A stretch of 64,000 nucleotides of DNA from an uncultured Alphaproteobacteria bacterium (lineage in GTDB: Bacteria > Pseudomonadota > Alphaproteobacteria > RF32 > CAG-239). The stretch lies in the NCBI GenBank assembly GCA_944392315.1, contig CALXWH010000006.1, positions 1-64,000 of the forward strand. The letters run 5' to 3'. The position numbers were made by a program, and so were the translations under genes. Shown here piece after piece: positions 25,721-34,675 of this stretch. The notes beneath the pieces were generated by a model that saw only the letters and a list, made by a program, of their open reading frames with translations, was not told the origin of the DNA and searched no databases. Numbering within the stretch: position 1 is the stretch's first letter; every line of letters starts with the position of its first letter.

Positions 25721-26128
25721 CTATTCCGCCGTCGGTACTGTTGGCGCTGCTGCTGTATCTGCCGCAGGCGTTGTCGGCATTGGGGTTGTCGGAGCCGGTG
25801 TTTCTGCCGTATTAGCGGCTGCGTCCGGAACAGTCGGAACTGTCGGCTCTGTTTGAACCAAAGGAGCTACATCCGTAATTGATTCCGGCTTTCTTGTCTC
25901 TCCTTTGTAATACAGAGATAATAAAATTGATGTTATAAAGAATATTGTAGCCAATATTGCTGTTGTGCGTGTCATTAAGTTGCCTTTACCACGAGCTGAC
26001 AAAAAGCTGTCTGCACCGTTGCCACCGCCTAAACCGCTCAACGCATTGCCGGAATTTCTTTGCATTAATATCAAAATAACCAGCAACAGGGCTACCATTA
26101 AATGAATTACTAACAATACTGATCCCAT
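25721..26128 (-). CDS. secG: Protein-export membrane protein SecG
   Basis: This accessory subunit of the SecYEG translocon has two TM helices (about 3-20 and 57-77), with the conserved loop GNALSGLGGGNGADSFLSARGKGN between them. After the second helix comes an Ala/Pro/Thr-rich tail of about 50 residues, a frequent feature of alphaproteobacterial SecG. The gene lies 17 nt downstream of tpiA, the usual neighbour in this class. Confidence 0.95.
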   Translation of the reverse strand: MGSVLLVIHLMVALLLVILILMQRNSGNALSGLGGGNGADSFLSARGKGNLMTRTTAILATIFFITSILLSLYYKGETRKPESITDVAPLVQTEPTVPTVPDAAANTAETPAPTTPMPTTPAADTAAAPTVPTAE

Positions 26129-26145
26129 TTTTGTTTCCTTGTTGT

Positions 26146-26907
26146 TTATTGTTTACTTGCTTCGCCGATTGCCATGAAATCTGCTACTTTTAAGCTTGCA
26201 CCGCCGATTAAACCGCCATCTACGTCTGGTAATGCCAAAAGCTCTTTAGCATTTGACGGTTTCATGCTGCCGCCATACAAAATACGCATTTTATTTGCAT
26301 TGGCTCGGCCCAGCTTTTTAGCTACAACTTTACGAATTGCGGCATGAACTTCTTCAACTTCCGCGGTTGTCGGGGTTCTTCCCGTACCGATGGCCCATAC
26401 CGGTTCATACGCGATGACCGTATTTTGTCCGTTTGAAATTTCCGGAACGGAGCCTTCTATTTGTGCGCTGCAAACAGCAATTGTTTTGCCGGCATCTTTT
26501 TCTGCTTCCGTTTCACCAATGCAGATGATAACTTTTAAGCCGGCATTGATGGCTGCTTCTGCTTTTTTCTTAATCAATTCATTTGATTCATAGTGATTGG
26601 TGCGGCGTTCTGAGTGTCCAACAATAACATATTGGCACCCTAAATCTTTTAACATAACCGGACTGATGTCCCCTGTATGTGCACCCTTTTCAGCATAATG
26701 GCAATCTTGTGCCCCAAGCATAACTTTTGAACCTTTAATTGCTTTTTTTGCCGAACTTAACAATGTAAACGGCGGACATATCAAAAATTCACAATCTTTT
26801 CTACCCGCTTTTTTTACTTCTTGCGCTACGCCTTTGGCAAGTGCAACGCCATCTTCTAAAAGACCATTCATTTTCCAGTTGCCGGCAATTAAAGTTTTCC
26901 TTACCAT
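26146..26907 (-). CDS. tpiA: Triosephosphate isomerase
   Basis: The enzyme interconverts dihydroxyacetone phosphate and glyceraldehyde 3-phosphate in glycolysis. The 253-residue TIM barrel has GNWKMNG near the N-terminus (catalytic Lys), IVGHSERR (catalytic His), AYEPVWAIGTG (catalytic Glu) and ILYGGSMKPSN. AAGGAT precedes the start. It is divergent from the ppiD-like gene. Confidence 0.97.
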   Translation of the reverse strand: MVRKTLIAGNWKMNGLLEDGVALAKGVAQEVKKAGRKDCEFLICPPFTLLSSAKKAIKGSKVMLGAQDCHYAEKGAHTGDISPVMLKDLGCQYVIVGHSERRTNHYESNELIKKKAEAAINAGLKVIICIGETEAEKDAGKTIAVCSAQIEGSVPEISNGQNTVIAYEPVWAIGTGRTPTTAEVEEVHAAIRKVVAKKLGRANANKMRILYGGSMKPSNAKELLALPDVDGGLIGGASLKVADFMAIGEASKQ

Positions 26908-27060
26908 CTTAATTATCCTTATATTAAAATATCAAATTGAATTTAACTTTTCTTCTTTTAGCACACCTTTTTTTATTTTCCACATAAAAAAAAAGTTGTT
27001 TACAGAAAAATCATCGGGTTCGTCATATATAAAAAAGTATGAACATGTTTATATTTCAGA

Positions 27061-27088
27061 TTGCATAAATTTTTTTGACCTTTATAAT
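27061..27088 (+). promoter_or_regulatory. Promoter of the ppiD-like/fmt operon
   Basis: TTGCAT (27061-27066) and a perfect TATAAT (27083-27088) are 16 bp apart, about 35 nt upstream of the preferred start. Confidence 0.55.
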
Positions 27089-27122
27089 AAGCCGCAATCA
27101 CACTATTTTTGGGATGGAAAAA

Positions 27123-29006
27123 ATGATAAGTAAATTAGCTAAAGCTCACGAAAGTTGGATTTTTAAACTTATTTCTGCGGCGGTTGCCGTCAGCTTTGTT
27201 TCTCTGTTCGGCGTGACAGGTTATATTAATAGTGCCAGCCAAAACCAAACCGTTGTGGATGTGGACGGAATTAAAACAACTCAGAGTGAATTTTCTTATC
27301 GCTTGCAAAAAGAATTAAATGCCTTAAAGAATCTGACAAGCGATGATTTTGAATTAACCGATGATATGCGTAATGCCATTACCGAGGGCGTTCTTAAACA
27401 AATTATTGATGAAAGCGTTTTAGACCAAACGATGCTTTCTTATAATATTTATTTCCCGAAAGCCTTTATCCAACAGGTTATTTTTTCTCAACCTGAATTT
27501 GCTAACCCGCTTAACGGTCAGTTTAATCCGGATATCTTTAAGCGTTATCTGTCTACAGCCGGTTTGAGCGAAGCTGAATATGTTAACATGATTAAAAGAT
27601 TGATGGCACAAAAAATGCTCGTTACAGATTTGGTTCAGCCTTTTGCGGTTCCGGCTGTTTTGAGTAATGCTATTCATAAAATGGATAACCAACGCAAATC
27701 TTTTAAATATGTTTTGGTTTCTCCTCAAGATGTGAAGATTGAACGTCAAATTACGGATGATGAAGTTGCTCAATATTTTGAAGATTTTTCGGAAAACTTT
27801 ATGTTGCCTGAAACAAGAAATGCACGAATTGTTTTCATTCCTAATGATGTTGTTTTGAAAAAATATGCTGCAACGGATGAGATGGTTGCCGATTATTATA
27901 AACAAAATGAAAAGGACTTTGACCAACCGGAAAAGAGAGAAGTTTTGCAAATGGTCTTTATGGATAAGGCTACGGCAGAAAAAGCTCTTGCCGAAGTTAA
28001 TGCCGGTAAAGCGTTTGAAACAGTTGCTAAAGAGCTTGATGCTGAAAATGCCGATGAGCCGACTTTAGGACTTGTAGCACAAGATGAATTGGCGGAAGAT
28101 TTGGCTTATGATACTTTTGAAATGCCCATTAACCAACCGAAACTTTTGCAAGTTGCCGACACATGGCAGGTTGTCAGCGTCAAACAAATTGTTCCTGCGA
28201 AAAAAATGACTTTTGAAGAAGTTAAGCCGCAAATTATTGAAATTTTGAACAATGACAATCTTTATGATGCTTTACGCGATGCCAGAGCAGACATTGATGA
28301 TGCCGTTAACGGCGGAAAATCTTTGGCAGAAGTTGGGCAAATGTTTGGTATTGCTCCCGTTGAAGTGAAAAATATTCCGGAAACATCCCCTGTTACAACT
28401 TTGCCTGAAGCTTTAAAATCCTTGGCTAGTACCTTGGACTTAAATGAATTGGTATTCTCCTATGGCGTCAATGAAATCAGTTCTGCCGAAGAGTTTGATG
28501 AAGGAATTGTTGTGGCTCAAATTACGGCTATTAACGATGCGCATCTGCCGGAAATTGCTGATGTCAAAGATAAAATTATTGAAATGTGGACCGTTCAAGA
28601 AAAAGATGCTTTGGCTAAAGAGCTCGCTGACGGGATTATGGCAGATGCCGAAAACGGTAGTCAGTTGGGCGACACGGCTAAAGCCAGAAATTTGGAAATG
28701 TTCCGTTCTGAACCGATTAGCCGTAACGAAACTTTTGCAAATTTAACACCGGCGGAAATTAGTGACTTATTCTTGGCACAACAAGGTGAAGTTAAGATTT
28801 ATGAGCATGACGGCAACAGTTTTGTTATTGCCACACCTTTTGAAACCGTTAACTATAGCGATGAATTAAATTCTACTTCCCTTGACGAGGTTAAAAAGCG
28901 TGCTTCTACGCTTATGCTTTCAGATATGATGAGAAGTGCTTTGGATTCCTATGCTGAAGGTATGAAAATCAAAGTTGACTATAAACGTGCGGGATTTTCT
29001 GAATAA
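27123..29006 (+). CDS. PpiD-like membrane-anchored peptidyl-prolyl isomerase/chaperone
   Basis: The protein of about 627 residues has an N-terminal TM anchor (ISAAVAVSFVSLFGVTGYI), a SurA/PpiD N-terminal chaperone region with the DESVLDQTMLSYNIYFP helix pattern, and a parvulin-like segment around 265-370. A long C-terminal periplasmic region follows. It would help outer-membrane and exported proteins fold. The open frame begins upstream at 27075; ATG 27123 is preferred because GGGATGGA lies 4-5 nt upstream and the reading then starts MISKLAKAHESW. Its stop overlaps the fmt start by one base. Confidence 0.88.
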   Translation: MISKLAKAHESWIFKLISAAVAVSFVSLFGVTGYINSASQNQTVVDVDGIKTTQSEFSYRLQKELNALKNLTSDDFELTDDMRNAITEGVLKQIIDESVLDQTMLSYNIYFPKAFIQQVIFSQPEFANPLNGQFNPDIFKRYLSTAGLSEAEYVNMIKRLMAQKMLVTDLVQPFAVPAVLSNAIHKMDNQRKSFKYVLVSPQDVKIERQITDDEVAQYFEDFSENFMLPETRNARIVFIPNDVVLKKYAATDEMVADYYKQNEKDFDQPEKREVLQMVFMDKATAEKALAEVNAGKAFETVAKELDAENADEPTLGLVAQDELAEDLAYDTFEMPINQPKLLQVADTWQVVSVKQIVPAKKMTFEEVKPQIIEILNNDNLYDALRDARADIDDAVNGGKSLAEVGQMFGIAPVEVKNIPETSPVTTLPEALKSLASTLDLNELVFSYGVNEISSAEEFDEGIVVAQITAINDAHLPEIADVKDKIIEMWTVQEKDALAKELADGIMADAENGSQLGDTAKARNLEMFRSEPISRNETFANLTPAEISDLFLAQQGEVKIYEHDGNSFVIATPFETVNYSDELNSTSLDEVKKRASTLMLSDMMRSALDSYAEGMKIKVDYKRAGFSE

Positions 29007-29923
29007 TGAAAATTGTTTTTATGGGCACACCGGATTTTGCCGTTCCGGTACTGGAAGCTCTTGCTAAGGAGCATGATGTTGTTGCTGTTTATACACGTGC
29101 TCCAAAGGAAAGCGGTCGTGGAAAAAAAATAAACAAGACGCCGGTTCATCTGTTGGCTGAAAAGTTGGGCTTTGAAGTGAGAACGCCTCGGACTTTGAGA
29201 AACGATGACGAGCTTGATGTGCTTAAATCTTTTCATGCTGATATAGCTATTGTGGCGGCGTATGGTTTATTATTGCCTCAGACGGTTTTGGATGCTTTTC
29301 CTAAAGGATGTATTAACGTACATGCTTCTTTGCTTCCAAGATGGCGGGGAGCGGCTCCTATCCAACGCGCTATTGAGGCAGGTGATGCGCAGAGTGGTAT
29401 CTCTATCATGAAAATGGCGTTAGCTCTTGATGCCGGTGATGTTTTGAGACAAGCTATTGTACCTATTTCTGACACGATGACCGGGGGCGATTTGCATGAC
29501 GAGCTTTCTGTTGTGGGGGCGGATTTGCTTATTCAGGTGCTTCGGGATTTAGATACCATTGTTCCGATGAAACAAGATGAAGCTCTGGTAACTTATGCCG
29601 AAAAGCTAGATAAATCTGAGTGTTTGCTTAACTTTAATCAAGATGCGGAAGTTCTTTGTCGCAAAATTCGCGCCTTTTTCCCCTACCCTGCAACATATTT
29701 TATGTATCATGGCGAGCGTTTTAAGGTTTATCTGGCAAGTGTTGTGACAGGTGTCGGTGAAGCAGGAGAAATTCTTGAAGGGTGCCATAATTTGGTTGTA
29801 GCCGTTGCTTCCGGCAAAGCTTTGCAAATAGAAAAAATTCAGCGGGAAGGTAAACAGCCGATGGCTATTTCCGAGTTGCTTAAAGGGTTTGTTTTTGCCG
29901 AAGGCGAGAAGCTCAATTCTTAA
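29006..29923 (+). CDS. fmt: Methionyl-tRNA formyltransferase
   Basis: The enzyme formylates initiator Met-tRNA using 10-formyltetrahydrofolate. The 305-residue protein shows MKIVFMGTPDFAVPVLEAL, the catalytic HASLLPRWRGAAPIQRAI with its His, and the GISIMKM and C-terminal OB-like domains. It is translationally coupled to the preceding gene (TAATG overlap). The deformylase gene that often accompanies it is not adjacent. Confidence 0.97.
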   Translation: MKIVFMGTPDFAVPVLEALAKEHDVVAVYTRAPKESGRGKKINKTPVHLLAEKLGFEVRTPRTLRNDDELDVLKSFHADIAIVAAYGLLLPQTVLDAFPKGCINVHASLLPRWRGAAPIQRAIEAGDAQSGISIMKMALALDAGDVLRQAIVPISDTMTGGDLHDELSVVGADLLIQVLRDLDTIVPMKQDEALVTYAEKLDKSECLLNFNQDAEVLCRKIRAFFPYPATYFMYHGERFKVYLASVVTGVGEAGEILEGCHNLVVAVASGKALQIEKIQREGKQPMAISELLKGFVFAEGEKLNS

Positions 29924-29951
29924 ATAAATCTTGTTTATATTGTTTTTTTGC

Positions 29952-29979
29952 TTGATTATATAAAAATGTTGTATATACT
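29952..29979 (+). promoter_or_regulatory. Promoter of tRNA-Leu
   Basis: TTGATT (29952-29957) and TATACT (29974-29979) are 16 bp apart, about 25 nt upstream of the mature tRNA. Confidence 0.6.
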
Positions 29980-30004
29980 CGTGGCAAATTTGTGGTTGTA
30001 ATCC

Positions 30005-30088
30005 GCGGGCGTGGTGAAATTGGTAGACACGCTAGACTTAGGATCTAGTGGCTTTGCTGTGAGAGTTCGAGTCTCTCCGCCCGCACCA
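30005..30088 (+). tRNA. tRNA-Leu (anticodon TAG)
   Basis: The 7-bp acceptor stem GCGGGCG/CGCCCGC closes the cloverleaf. The anticodon stem CTAGA/TCTAG carries loop CTTAGGA, giving anticodon TAG. A class II variable arm and TTCGAGT T-loop are present, and CCA is encoded at 30086-30088. Confidence 0.96.
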
Positions 30089-30127
30089 TTTCTTTATTGA
30101 AGTGGTCTTTTTGGAAGAGATTAAAAA

Positions 30128-31456
30128 ATGAAAATTAAAGAATTAAAAGCAGACGGTTTGTGCCGTGAATATAATGTTACAATCAGTGCTGCTGATTTTA
30201 ATGCTAAAGTTGAAAAAAAATTACACTCAATTGCTAAAAATGTTAGTATGGCTGGTTTTCGTGCCGGTAAAGTTCCTTTTGCCATGGTACAGAAAAAGTA
30301 TCAACCGACCGCTATGAGCGAAGCTTTGGACGATATGGTTCGTGACGGTGTAAACGAACTCTTAAAAGAAAAAGAATTACGTCCGGTTTTCACTCCTGAT
30401 GTTGAATTGAGCAAGTTTGAAGAAGGTAAAGATATTGAATTCAAAGTTTCTATGGAAGTTATGCCTAAAATTGAATTGAAAGATTTCTCTTCCATTAAAC
30501 TTGAAAAAGTTGTTGCAGATGTTCCTGCCGAAGAAGTTGAAAAGGCTTTGAATTATATGGCAGAAAGCCGTCGCGATACAATCAAAGTTGAAGAAGACCG
30601 CGCAACCGTTAAAGGTGATGTTGCCGTTATTGATTTTGTCGGCTCTATTGACGGTGTTGAATTTCCGGGCGGAAAAGGCGAAGCTTATCCGTTGGAAATC
30701 GGTTCTAATTCCTTTATTCCGGGATACGAAGATCAACTTATCGGAAAGAAAGTTGGCGAAGTTGTTAATGTTAAAGCTACTTTTCCTGAAAATTATCATG
30801 CTAAAGATTTGGCTGGTAAAGAAGCTCTTTTCGTTACAACCATTAAAGAAATCAGAGAAATTAAAAAAGCTGAAATTAACGATGAATTCGCTAAATCTTT
30901 GGGCGAAGAGAATTTGGATAAGTTAAAAGAAACTGTTAAGTCTAAAATCGCTCAAGACTACGAGGCGGCTTCTAAAATGAAATTGAAACGCGCTTTGTTG
31001 GATGCTTTGGATAAGGCTTATAAGTTTGATGTTCCGGCTAAATTGGTTGATATGGAATATGATTCCATTGTTAAACAATATGAAAATGCTAAAAAGAATA
31101 ATCAGCTTGATGAAGAAGAAAAAGCTAAGAAAGAAGAAGATTTACTCAAAGAATATAAAGACATTGCTGTTCGCAGAGTAAAACTCGGTTTGTTGCTCGC
31201 TGAAGTCGGAAATGAAGCTAAAGTTGAAGTTACTCAAGAAGATATCAACAAAGCTATTATGAGTGAAGCTCAACGTTACCCAATGCAAGCTAAAGCTATC
31301 TTTGATTTCTATTTGAAGAATAAAGAAGCTATTGAACGCTTACGTACTTCTGTTTATGAAGAAAAAGTTATTGATTATGTTCTTTCTAATGTTGAAACAA
31401 AAGAAAAGAAAGTTTCTGTTGAAGAACTCTATAATTTTGACGAAAAAGCTGCTTAA
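30128..31456 (+). CDS. tig: Trigger factor
   Basis: This ribosome-bound chaperone and prolyl isomerase meets nascent chains. The 442-residue protein has the N-terminal ribosome-binding domain (signature GFRAGKVPFAMVQKKY), the central FKBP domain (about 155-240, DFVGSIDGVEFPGG) and the helical C-terminal chaperone domain. Length and domain order are standard. Codon use is strongly biased to A/T-ending codons, as in highly expressed genes here. It follows the tRNA-Leu gene. Confidence 0.98.
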   Translation: MKIKELKADGLCREYNVTISAADFNAKVEKKLHSIAKNVSMAGFRAGKVPFAMVQKKYQPTAMSEALDDMVRDGVNELLKEKELRPVFTPDVELSKFEEGKDIEFKVSMEVMPKIELKDFSSIKLEKVVADVPAEEVEKALNYMAESRRDTIKVEEDRATVKGDVAVIDFVGSIDGVEFPGGKGEAYPLEIGSNSFIPGYEDQLIGKKVGEVVNVKATFPENYHAKDLAGKEALFVTTIKEIREIKKAEINDEFAKSLGEENLDKLKETVKSKIAQDYEAASKMKLKRALLDALDKAYKFDVPAKLVDMEYDSIVKQYENAKKNNQLDEEEKAKKEEDLLKEYKDIAVRRVKLGLLLAEVGNEAKVEVTQEDINKAIMSEAQRYPMQAKAIFDFYLKNKEAIERLRTSVYEEKVIDYVLSNVETKEKKVSVEELYNFDEKAA

Positions 31457-31483
31457 TTACTATTCTTTCACTCTAGGAAGAAT

Positions 31484-31517
31484 TAAGCCCTTGCGCAAGT
31501 GAGGGCTTATTTTTTTA
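31484..31517 (+). terminator. Terminator after tig
   Basis: An 8-bp TAAGCCCT/AGGGCTTA stem is followed by a T7 run. Confidence 0.88.
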
Positions 31518-31690
31518 TTTGTAAGCGTCAAGTACCTTTGTAATACGCTGTCAAAGCTTATCTTTTAGTGCATTGATTAGCGACTATTACCAAACCTTTT
31601 ACCCTTGAGGATTCTCAAATTTTCTTAGAAGCTAAGGTGCAGGAAAAACTTGTTTATAATAGTGCTGACTTATTTTATCCTCTTTATTTA

Positions 31691-31716
31691 GACGGTTCGT
31701 TGTGACCGTCTTTTTT
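31691..31716 (+). terminator. Orphan Rho-independent terminator
   Basis: GACGGT/ACCGTC with an 8-nt loop and T6. No gene precedes it within 230 bases after tig's own terminator. A TATAAT at 31655-31660 could start a transcript of about 50 nt ending here, so a small RNA is possible but unproven. Confidence 0.75.
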
Positions 31717-31717
31717 A

Positions 31718-31745
31718 TTGACAAAATATTTATTACGAATATGAT
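31718..31745 (+). promoter_or_regulatory. Promoter of the 47-residue small membrane protein
   Basis: Consensus TTGACA (31718-31723) is 16 bp from TATGAT (31740-31745), about 42 nt upstream of the small ORF. It is one of the best sigma-70-like promoters in the window. Confidence 0.65.
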
Positions 31746-31787
31746 GTTCGCCGATTAAACATTATTCTAGGACTAAATTTTACTATT

Positions 31788-31931
31788 ATGAACAAGACTG
31801 AATTGAAGCATGTTGGGAAAATTATCCTGGCATTTTCGCTGTTTTTTATTATCGCTATTTTAGCCATTGCTTGCGTCCATTTTATTGGAAGTACGCAACC
31901 GATACATCACTTTGGGTGTCATGTTTGGTAA
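31788..31931 (+). CDS. Small single-pass membrane protein, 47 residues
   Basis: The frame runs ATG to TAA and encodes 47 residues: a basic N-terminus (MNKTELKHVGK), a clear hydrophobic helix (residues 12-30, IILAFSLFFIIAILAIACV), and a short tail with several His and Cys (HFIGSTQPIHHFGCHVW). A strong promoter lies upstream and a 12-bp terminator directly after, which supports a real transcription unit. The ribosome binding site is weak (AGGA, 13 nt away). Function is unknown; the His/Cys tail could bind a metal, but that is a guess. Confidence 0.6.
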   Translation: MNKTELKHVGKIILAFSLFFIIAILAIACVHFIGSTQPIHHFGCHVW

Positions 31932-31950
31932 AATACGATATGTATTGCAA

Positions 31951-31987
31951 AAGACTGTTTGAAAAAACTCAAACGGTCTTTTATTTT
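31951..31987 (+). terminator. Terminator after the small membrane protein
   Basis: The 12-bp stem AAGACTGTTTGA/TCAAACGGTCTT (one G-T pair) is followed by a T-rich tail. Confidence 0.85.
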
Positions 31988-32055
31988 TGTAAGATGACAC
32001 AGTTGATATGATTAGAACTTATATGCAAACTAATGGTCATGCTTTCATCTCTGCC

Positions 32056-32093
32056 AGAGCTTACTTTTCATCACGAGAATAAGCTCTTTTTTT
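32056..32093 (+). terminator. Second orphan terminator, before the metal permease gene
   Basis: AGAGCTTA/TAAGCTCT with a T7 run. The only frame ending here is a 24-codon one (32009-32083) with no ribosome binding site, so the terminated transcript may be noncoding. Confidence 0.78.
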
Positions 32094-32182
32094 ATTTATC
32101 TCTGTGTTCTATTTTTTAGTTGCAAAAATATCTTAGTTTTGATAGATATGTCTTTAGTTTGTTTTATTTCCAAGAGGTTGCT

Positions 32183-33046
32183 ATGTTTAAGGTCGGTATG
32201 GATGTATTGATGGATTCATTGTACGAAACATTAGCCTTGTTTCCGTATCTGTTTCTGACTTATTTGGCGCTGGAATTTCTTGAACATAAGATGTCTCGTA
32301 AAACTCTGACTTACATCCGTAAATCCGGCAAATATGGTCCTATTATCGGCGGTATTCTCGGCCTTATTCCACAATGTGGTTTTTCTGTTGCCGCAGCTAA
32401 CCTCTATACAACCGGAATTATTACACTCGGTGCGCTTTTAGCGATTTTTCTTTCTACCTCGGATGAAATGCTGCCGATTTTAGTTTCCGGTGGTGTCGGT
32501 GTTCAAATCATCACTAAAATTCTTTGCTTAAAAGTCTTTTTTGCGATTATCAGCGGTGTGTTGATTGATATGTTTCTACCACAAAAATTTATTCGGCATA
32601 AACGCGAACCGGAAATTGAAGCTTTTTGCAAACGTGAAAATTGTTTATGTGAAGATAAAGACAATATTTGGCATTCGGCGTTCAAACATACCGAAAAAAT
32701 CAGCTTATTTATCTTTTTCTTTTCGCTTATCATCAATGCGCTGTTTGTATTAGGCGGGCGGGAAACTATTCATAGTATGTTGGTCGGTTTCCCGATTTTC
32801 AGCAAATTTATTGCTGCAGCTGTGGGCTTGATTCCTAGTTGTTATCCGTCTGTTTTGCTATCACAGCTTTATTTGGATAATGCTATTTCACTTGGGACGA
32901 TGATTGCTGGAACTCTCAGCAATGCCGGATTAGGATATTTTGTGCTTTATCGTGTTAACCCCGATAAACGTGAGAATTTGCGTATCCTCGCGCTGTTATA
33001 TGTTTTGGGTGTCGGGTTTGGTATTATTGCCGAACTTTTTGCTTAA
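32183..33046 (+). CDS. Putative multi-TM heavy-metal/manganese permease (ArsP_2/DUF2899-like)
   Basis: The protein is about 287 residues with eight or more membrane segments. Two similar halves each have a PQCGFSVAAANLY or PSCYPSVLLSQLY motif and a following small-residue helix (GALLAIFLSTSDEMLP, GTMIAGTLSNAGLGY), the pattern of the putative heavy-metal exporter family. A central hydrophilic loop has several cysteines (FCKRENCLCED). The open frame begins earlier, but ATG 32183 has AAGAGG upstream and a natural start. Its stop abuts nfo's stop. Transport substrate is not known. Confidence 0.78.
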   Translation: MFKVGMDVLMDSLYETLALFPYLFLTYLALEFLEHKMSRKTLTYIRKSGKYGPIIGGILGLIPQCGFSVAAANLYTTGIITLGALLAIFLSTSDEMLPILVSGGVGVQIITKILCLKVFFAIISGVLIDMFLPQKFIRHKREPEIEAFCKRENCLCEDKDNIWHSAFKHTEKISLFIFFFSLIINALFVLGGRETIHSMLVGFPIFSKFIAAAVGLIPSCYPSVLLSQLYLDNAISLGTMIAGTLSNAGLGYFVLYRVNPDKRENLRILALLYVLGVGFGIIAELFA

Positions 33047-33886
33047 TTACTCTTTATAATTGCGACGCAATAAATCTATTTCTTTGGCGTACCCATCCAG
33101 CTCATTTGGTGTCTCCAAGTTAAGAGGTATTCCTCTTAAGGCCGGATGATTGATAAAGCGAATGAGCGCCTCTGTTCCTAAACTTCCTTTACCTAAGCAT
33201 TCATGACGATCTTTATGTGAATTGAATTCTGTCATACTGTCGTTTAAGTGAATTGCCTGCAAGCGGTCTAATCCGATCACCTTATCAAATTCTTCCAAGA
33301 CGTCATCCAAGCGGTTTACAATATCATATCCTGCCGAATAAACATGGCAAGTATCCAAGCATACGCCCAGCTTCTTCTTATCGTTGATTTTGGTTTTGCT
33401 TATAATCTCGGCCAGTTCTTCAAAACGTGAGCCAACTTCGCTCCCTTTGCCTGACATTGTTTCCAAAAGGACTGTTGTATTTTTAGCTTCCGGCATAACA
33501 GCGTCCAATATTTCTACAATTTGAGGAATCGCAACATCCACGCCCTGCCCTACATGTGAGCCGGGGTGAAAATTATATAAATTACCCGGGATATTTTCCA
33601 TTCTTTGTAAATCATCTGCAAAAACATTTTGCGCAAATTCCCTTATTGAAGCATCTTTTGAGCATGGGTTTAGAGTATAGGGTGCATGAGCCAATATCTT
33701 GCCGAATTTGTTTTCGGATGCTATCTTTTTATATTCCGCAATATCTTCTTGCTTTATATCCTTTGCGGCGCCTCCACGCGGATTACGCAAAAAGAATTGA
33801 AACGTGTTTGCGTGTATTTTTACAGCCGTTTTTCCCATTGCTGCAAAGCCGCCGGCCGATGATAAATGACATCCGAGATATAGCAT
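33047..33886 (-). CDS. nfo: Endonuclease IV
   Basis: This is a zinc-dependent AP endonuclease of base excision repair. The 279-residue TIM barrel shows [67 protein letters not shown] and the final NLETP, which carry the usual metal ligands. The gene is convergent with the metal permease, with the two stops directly adjacent and no terminator between. Confidence 0.97.
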   Translation of the reverse strand: MLYLGCHLSSAGGFAAMGKTAVKIHANTFQFFLRNPRGGAAKDIKQEDIAEYKKIASENKFGKILAHAPYTLNPCSKDASIREFAQNVFADDLQRMENIPGNLYNFHPGSHVGQGVDVAIPQIVEILDAVMPEAKNTTVLLETMSGKGSEVGSRFEELAEIISKTKINDKKKLGVCLDTCHVYSAGYDIVNRLDDVLEEFDKVIGLDRLQAIHLNDSMTEFNSHKDRHECLGKGSLGTEALIRFINHPALRGIPLNLETPNELDGYAKEIDLLRRNYKE

Positions 33887-34019
33887 TGTTCCCTCTTTCG
33901 TTGGTTAATTTCTTCTATTGCTAGCCCCTTTTATAAAAATCGTCAATTTTTTTTGTGAACATATCAAAAAAAGCTTGTAATCTTATTTTTTTTTGTGTAG
34001 ATATATTGTCGTTGAACAT

Positions 34020-34096
34020 CGGAACGTAGTTCAGCCTGGTAGAACGCTGCGTTCGGGTCGCAGAGGTCAGTGGTTCGAATCCACCCGTTCCGACCA
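34020..34096 (+). tRNA. tRNA-Pro (anticodon CGG)
   Basis: Acceptor stem CGGAACG/CGTTCCG, anticodon stem CTGCG/CGCAG with loop TTCGGGT (anticodon CGG), T-arm with TTCGAAT and encoded CCA at 34094-34096. Confidence 0.96.
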
Positions 34097-34103
34097 TCTT
34101 TAT

Positions 34104-34127
34104 ACCGCTCTTCGGAGCGGTTTTTTT
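34104..34127 (+). terminator. Terminator after tRNA-Pro
   Basis: ACCGCTC/GAGCGGT with the stable TTCG tetraloop and a T7 run. Confidence 0.9.
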
Positions 34128-34197
34128 ATACTTTTTTTGTGCAGCCATAGTGAAAAAGCAAAACTATTGATTATATAGCTCTTAAGGAGTTTTGCTG

Positions 34198-34614
34198 ATG
34201 GTCAAAGTTTTTGTTTCCGGCTGTTTTGATGTTTTACACAGCGGGCATGTGCGCTTTTTTGAAGAGGCAGCGCAATATGGAGATTTATACGTTTCTATCG
34301 GCTCGGATAAAACGGTTTTTGAGTTAAAACATCGGCCTACCCTATATAATGAACGCGAACGTCTTTATATCATCTCTGCGCTCAAATATGTCCATTGCGC
34401 TTTCATTGCTCAAGGACATGGAAAACTTGATTTTTTAGAGGAGCTACAAACTATCCGTCCTGACATTTTTTTTGTAAATTCTGATGGTGACAGTATTGAA
34501 AAAAGACAAGCTGTTGAAGCTCTCGGTATTCGCTATATCGTGGGGCACCGTCTTCCTAAAGAGTTACTCCCTGTGCGCTCAACTACGGCTATTCGTCAAG
34601 TTCTTCAGAAATGA
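34198..34614 (+). CDS. Small cytidylyltransferase/adenylyltransferase-like protein
   Basis: The protein has 138 residues of the nucleotidyltransferase superfamily, with GCFDVLHSGHVRF at the N-terminus (HxGH motif) and a C-terminal RSTTAIRQVL (motif related to ISSTxIR). The family includes glycerol-3-phosphate and ethanolamine-phosphate cytidylyltransferases and the RfaE/HldE adenylyltransferase domain, which activate small phosphorylated alcohols or sugars. TTG 34192 is the first start codon, but ATG 34198 is correctly spaced (8 nt) from AAGGAG. The substrate is not decided. Confidence 0.8.
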   Translation: MVKVFVSGCFDVLHSGHVRFFEEAAQYGDLYVSIGSDKTVFELKHRPTLYNERERLYIISALKYVHCAFIAQGHGKLDFLEELQTIRPDIFFVNSDGDSIEKRQAVEALGIRYIVGHRLPKELLPVRSTTAIRQVLQK

Positions 34615-34626
34615 TTTTTTATATGA

Positions 34627-34660
34627 AAAACCCCGCTTGATTACAGCGGGGTTTTATTTT
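34627..34660. terminator. Bidirectional terminator between nucleotidyltransferase and rplS
   Basis: An 11-bp AAAACCCCGCT/AGCGGGGTTTT stem with flanking A and T runs serves both convergent transcripts. Confidence 0.92.
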
Positions 34661-34675
34661 CCTATGAGCTATGCC

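Noticed and set aside
27420-27950. 176-codon minus-strand ORF inside the ppiD-like gene
   Set aside because: It is antisense to a gene with a convincing product, and its Asn/Ile/Arg/Phe-rich composition is typical of reverse-read AT-rich codons.
31484-31509. AGGGCTTA in the tig terminator as a third copy of the NAD-leader loop motif
   Set aside because: The 8-nt match is part of the terminator stem (TAAGCCCT/AGGGCTTA), not a hairpin loop, so it is a coincidence.
33921-34148. 75-codon minus-strand ORF across tRNA-Pro
   Set aside because: It reads the tRNA gene and its flanks backwards; the GTGGFEPLTSATR peptide is the well-known false ORF produced by tRNA antisense sequence.
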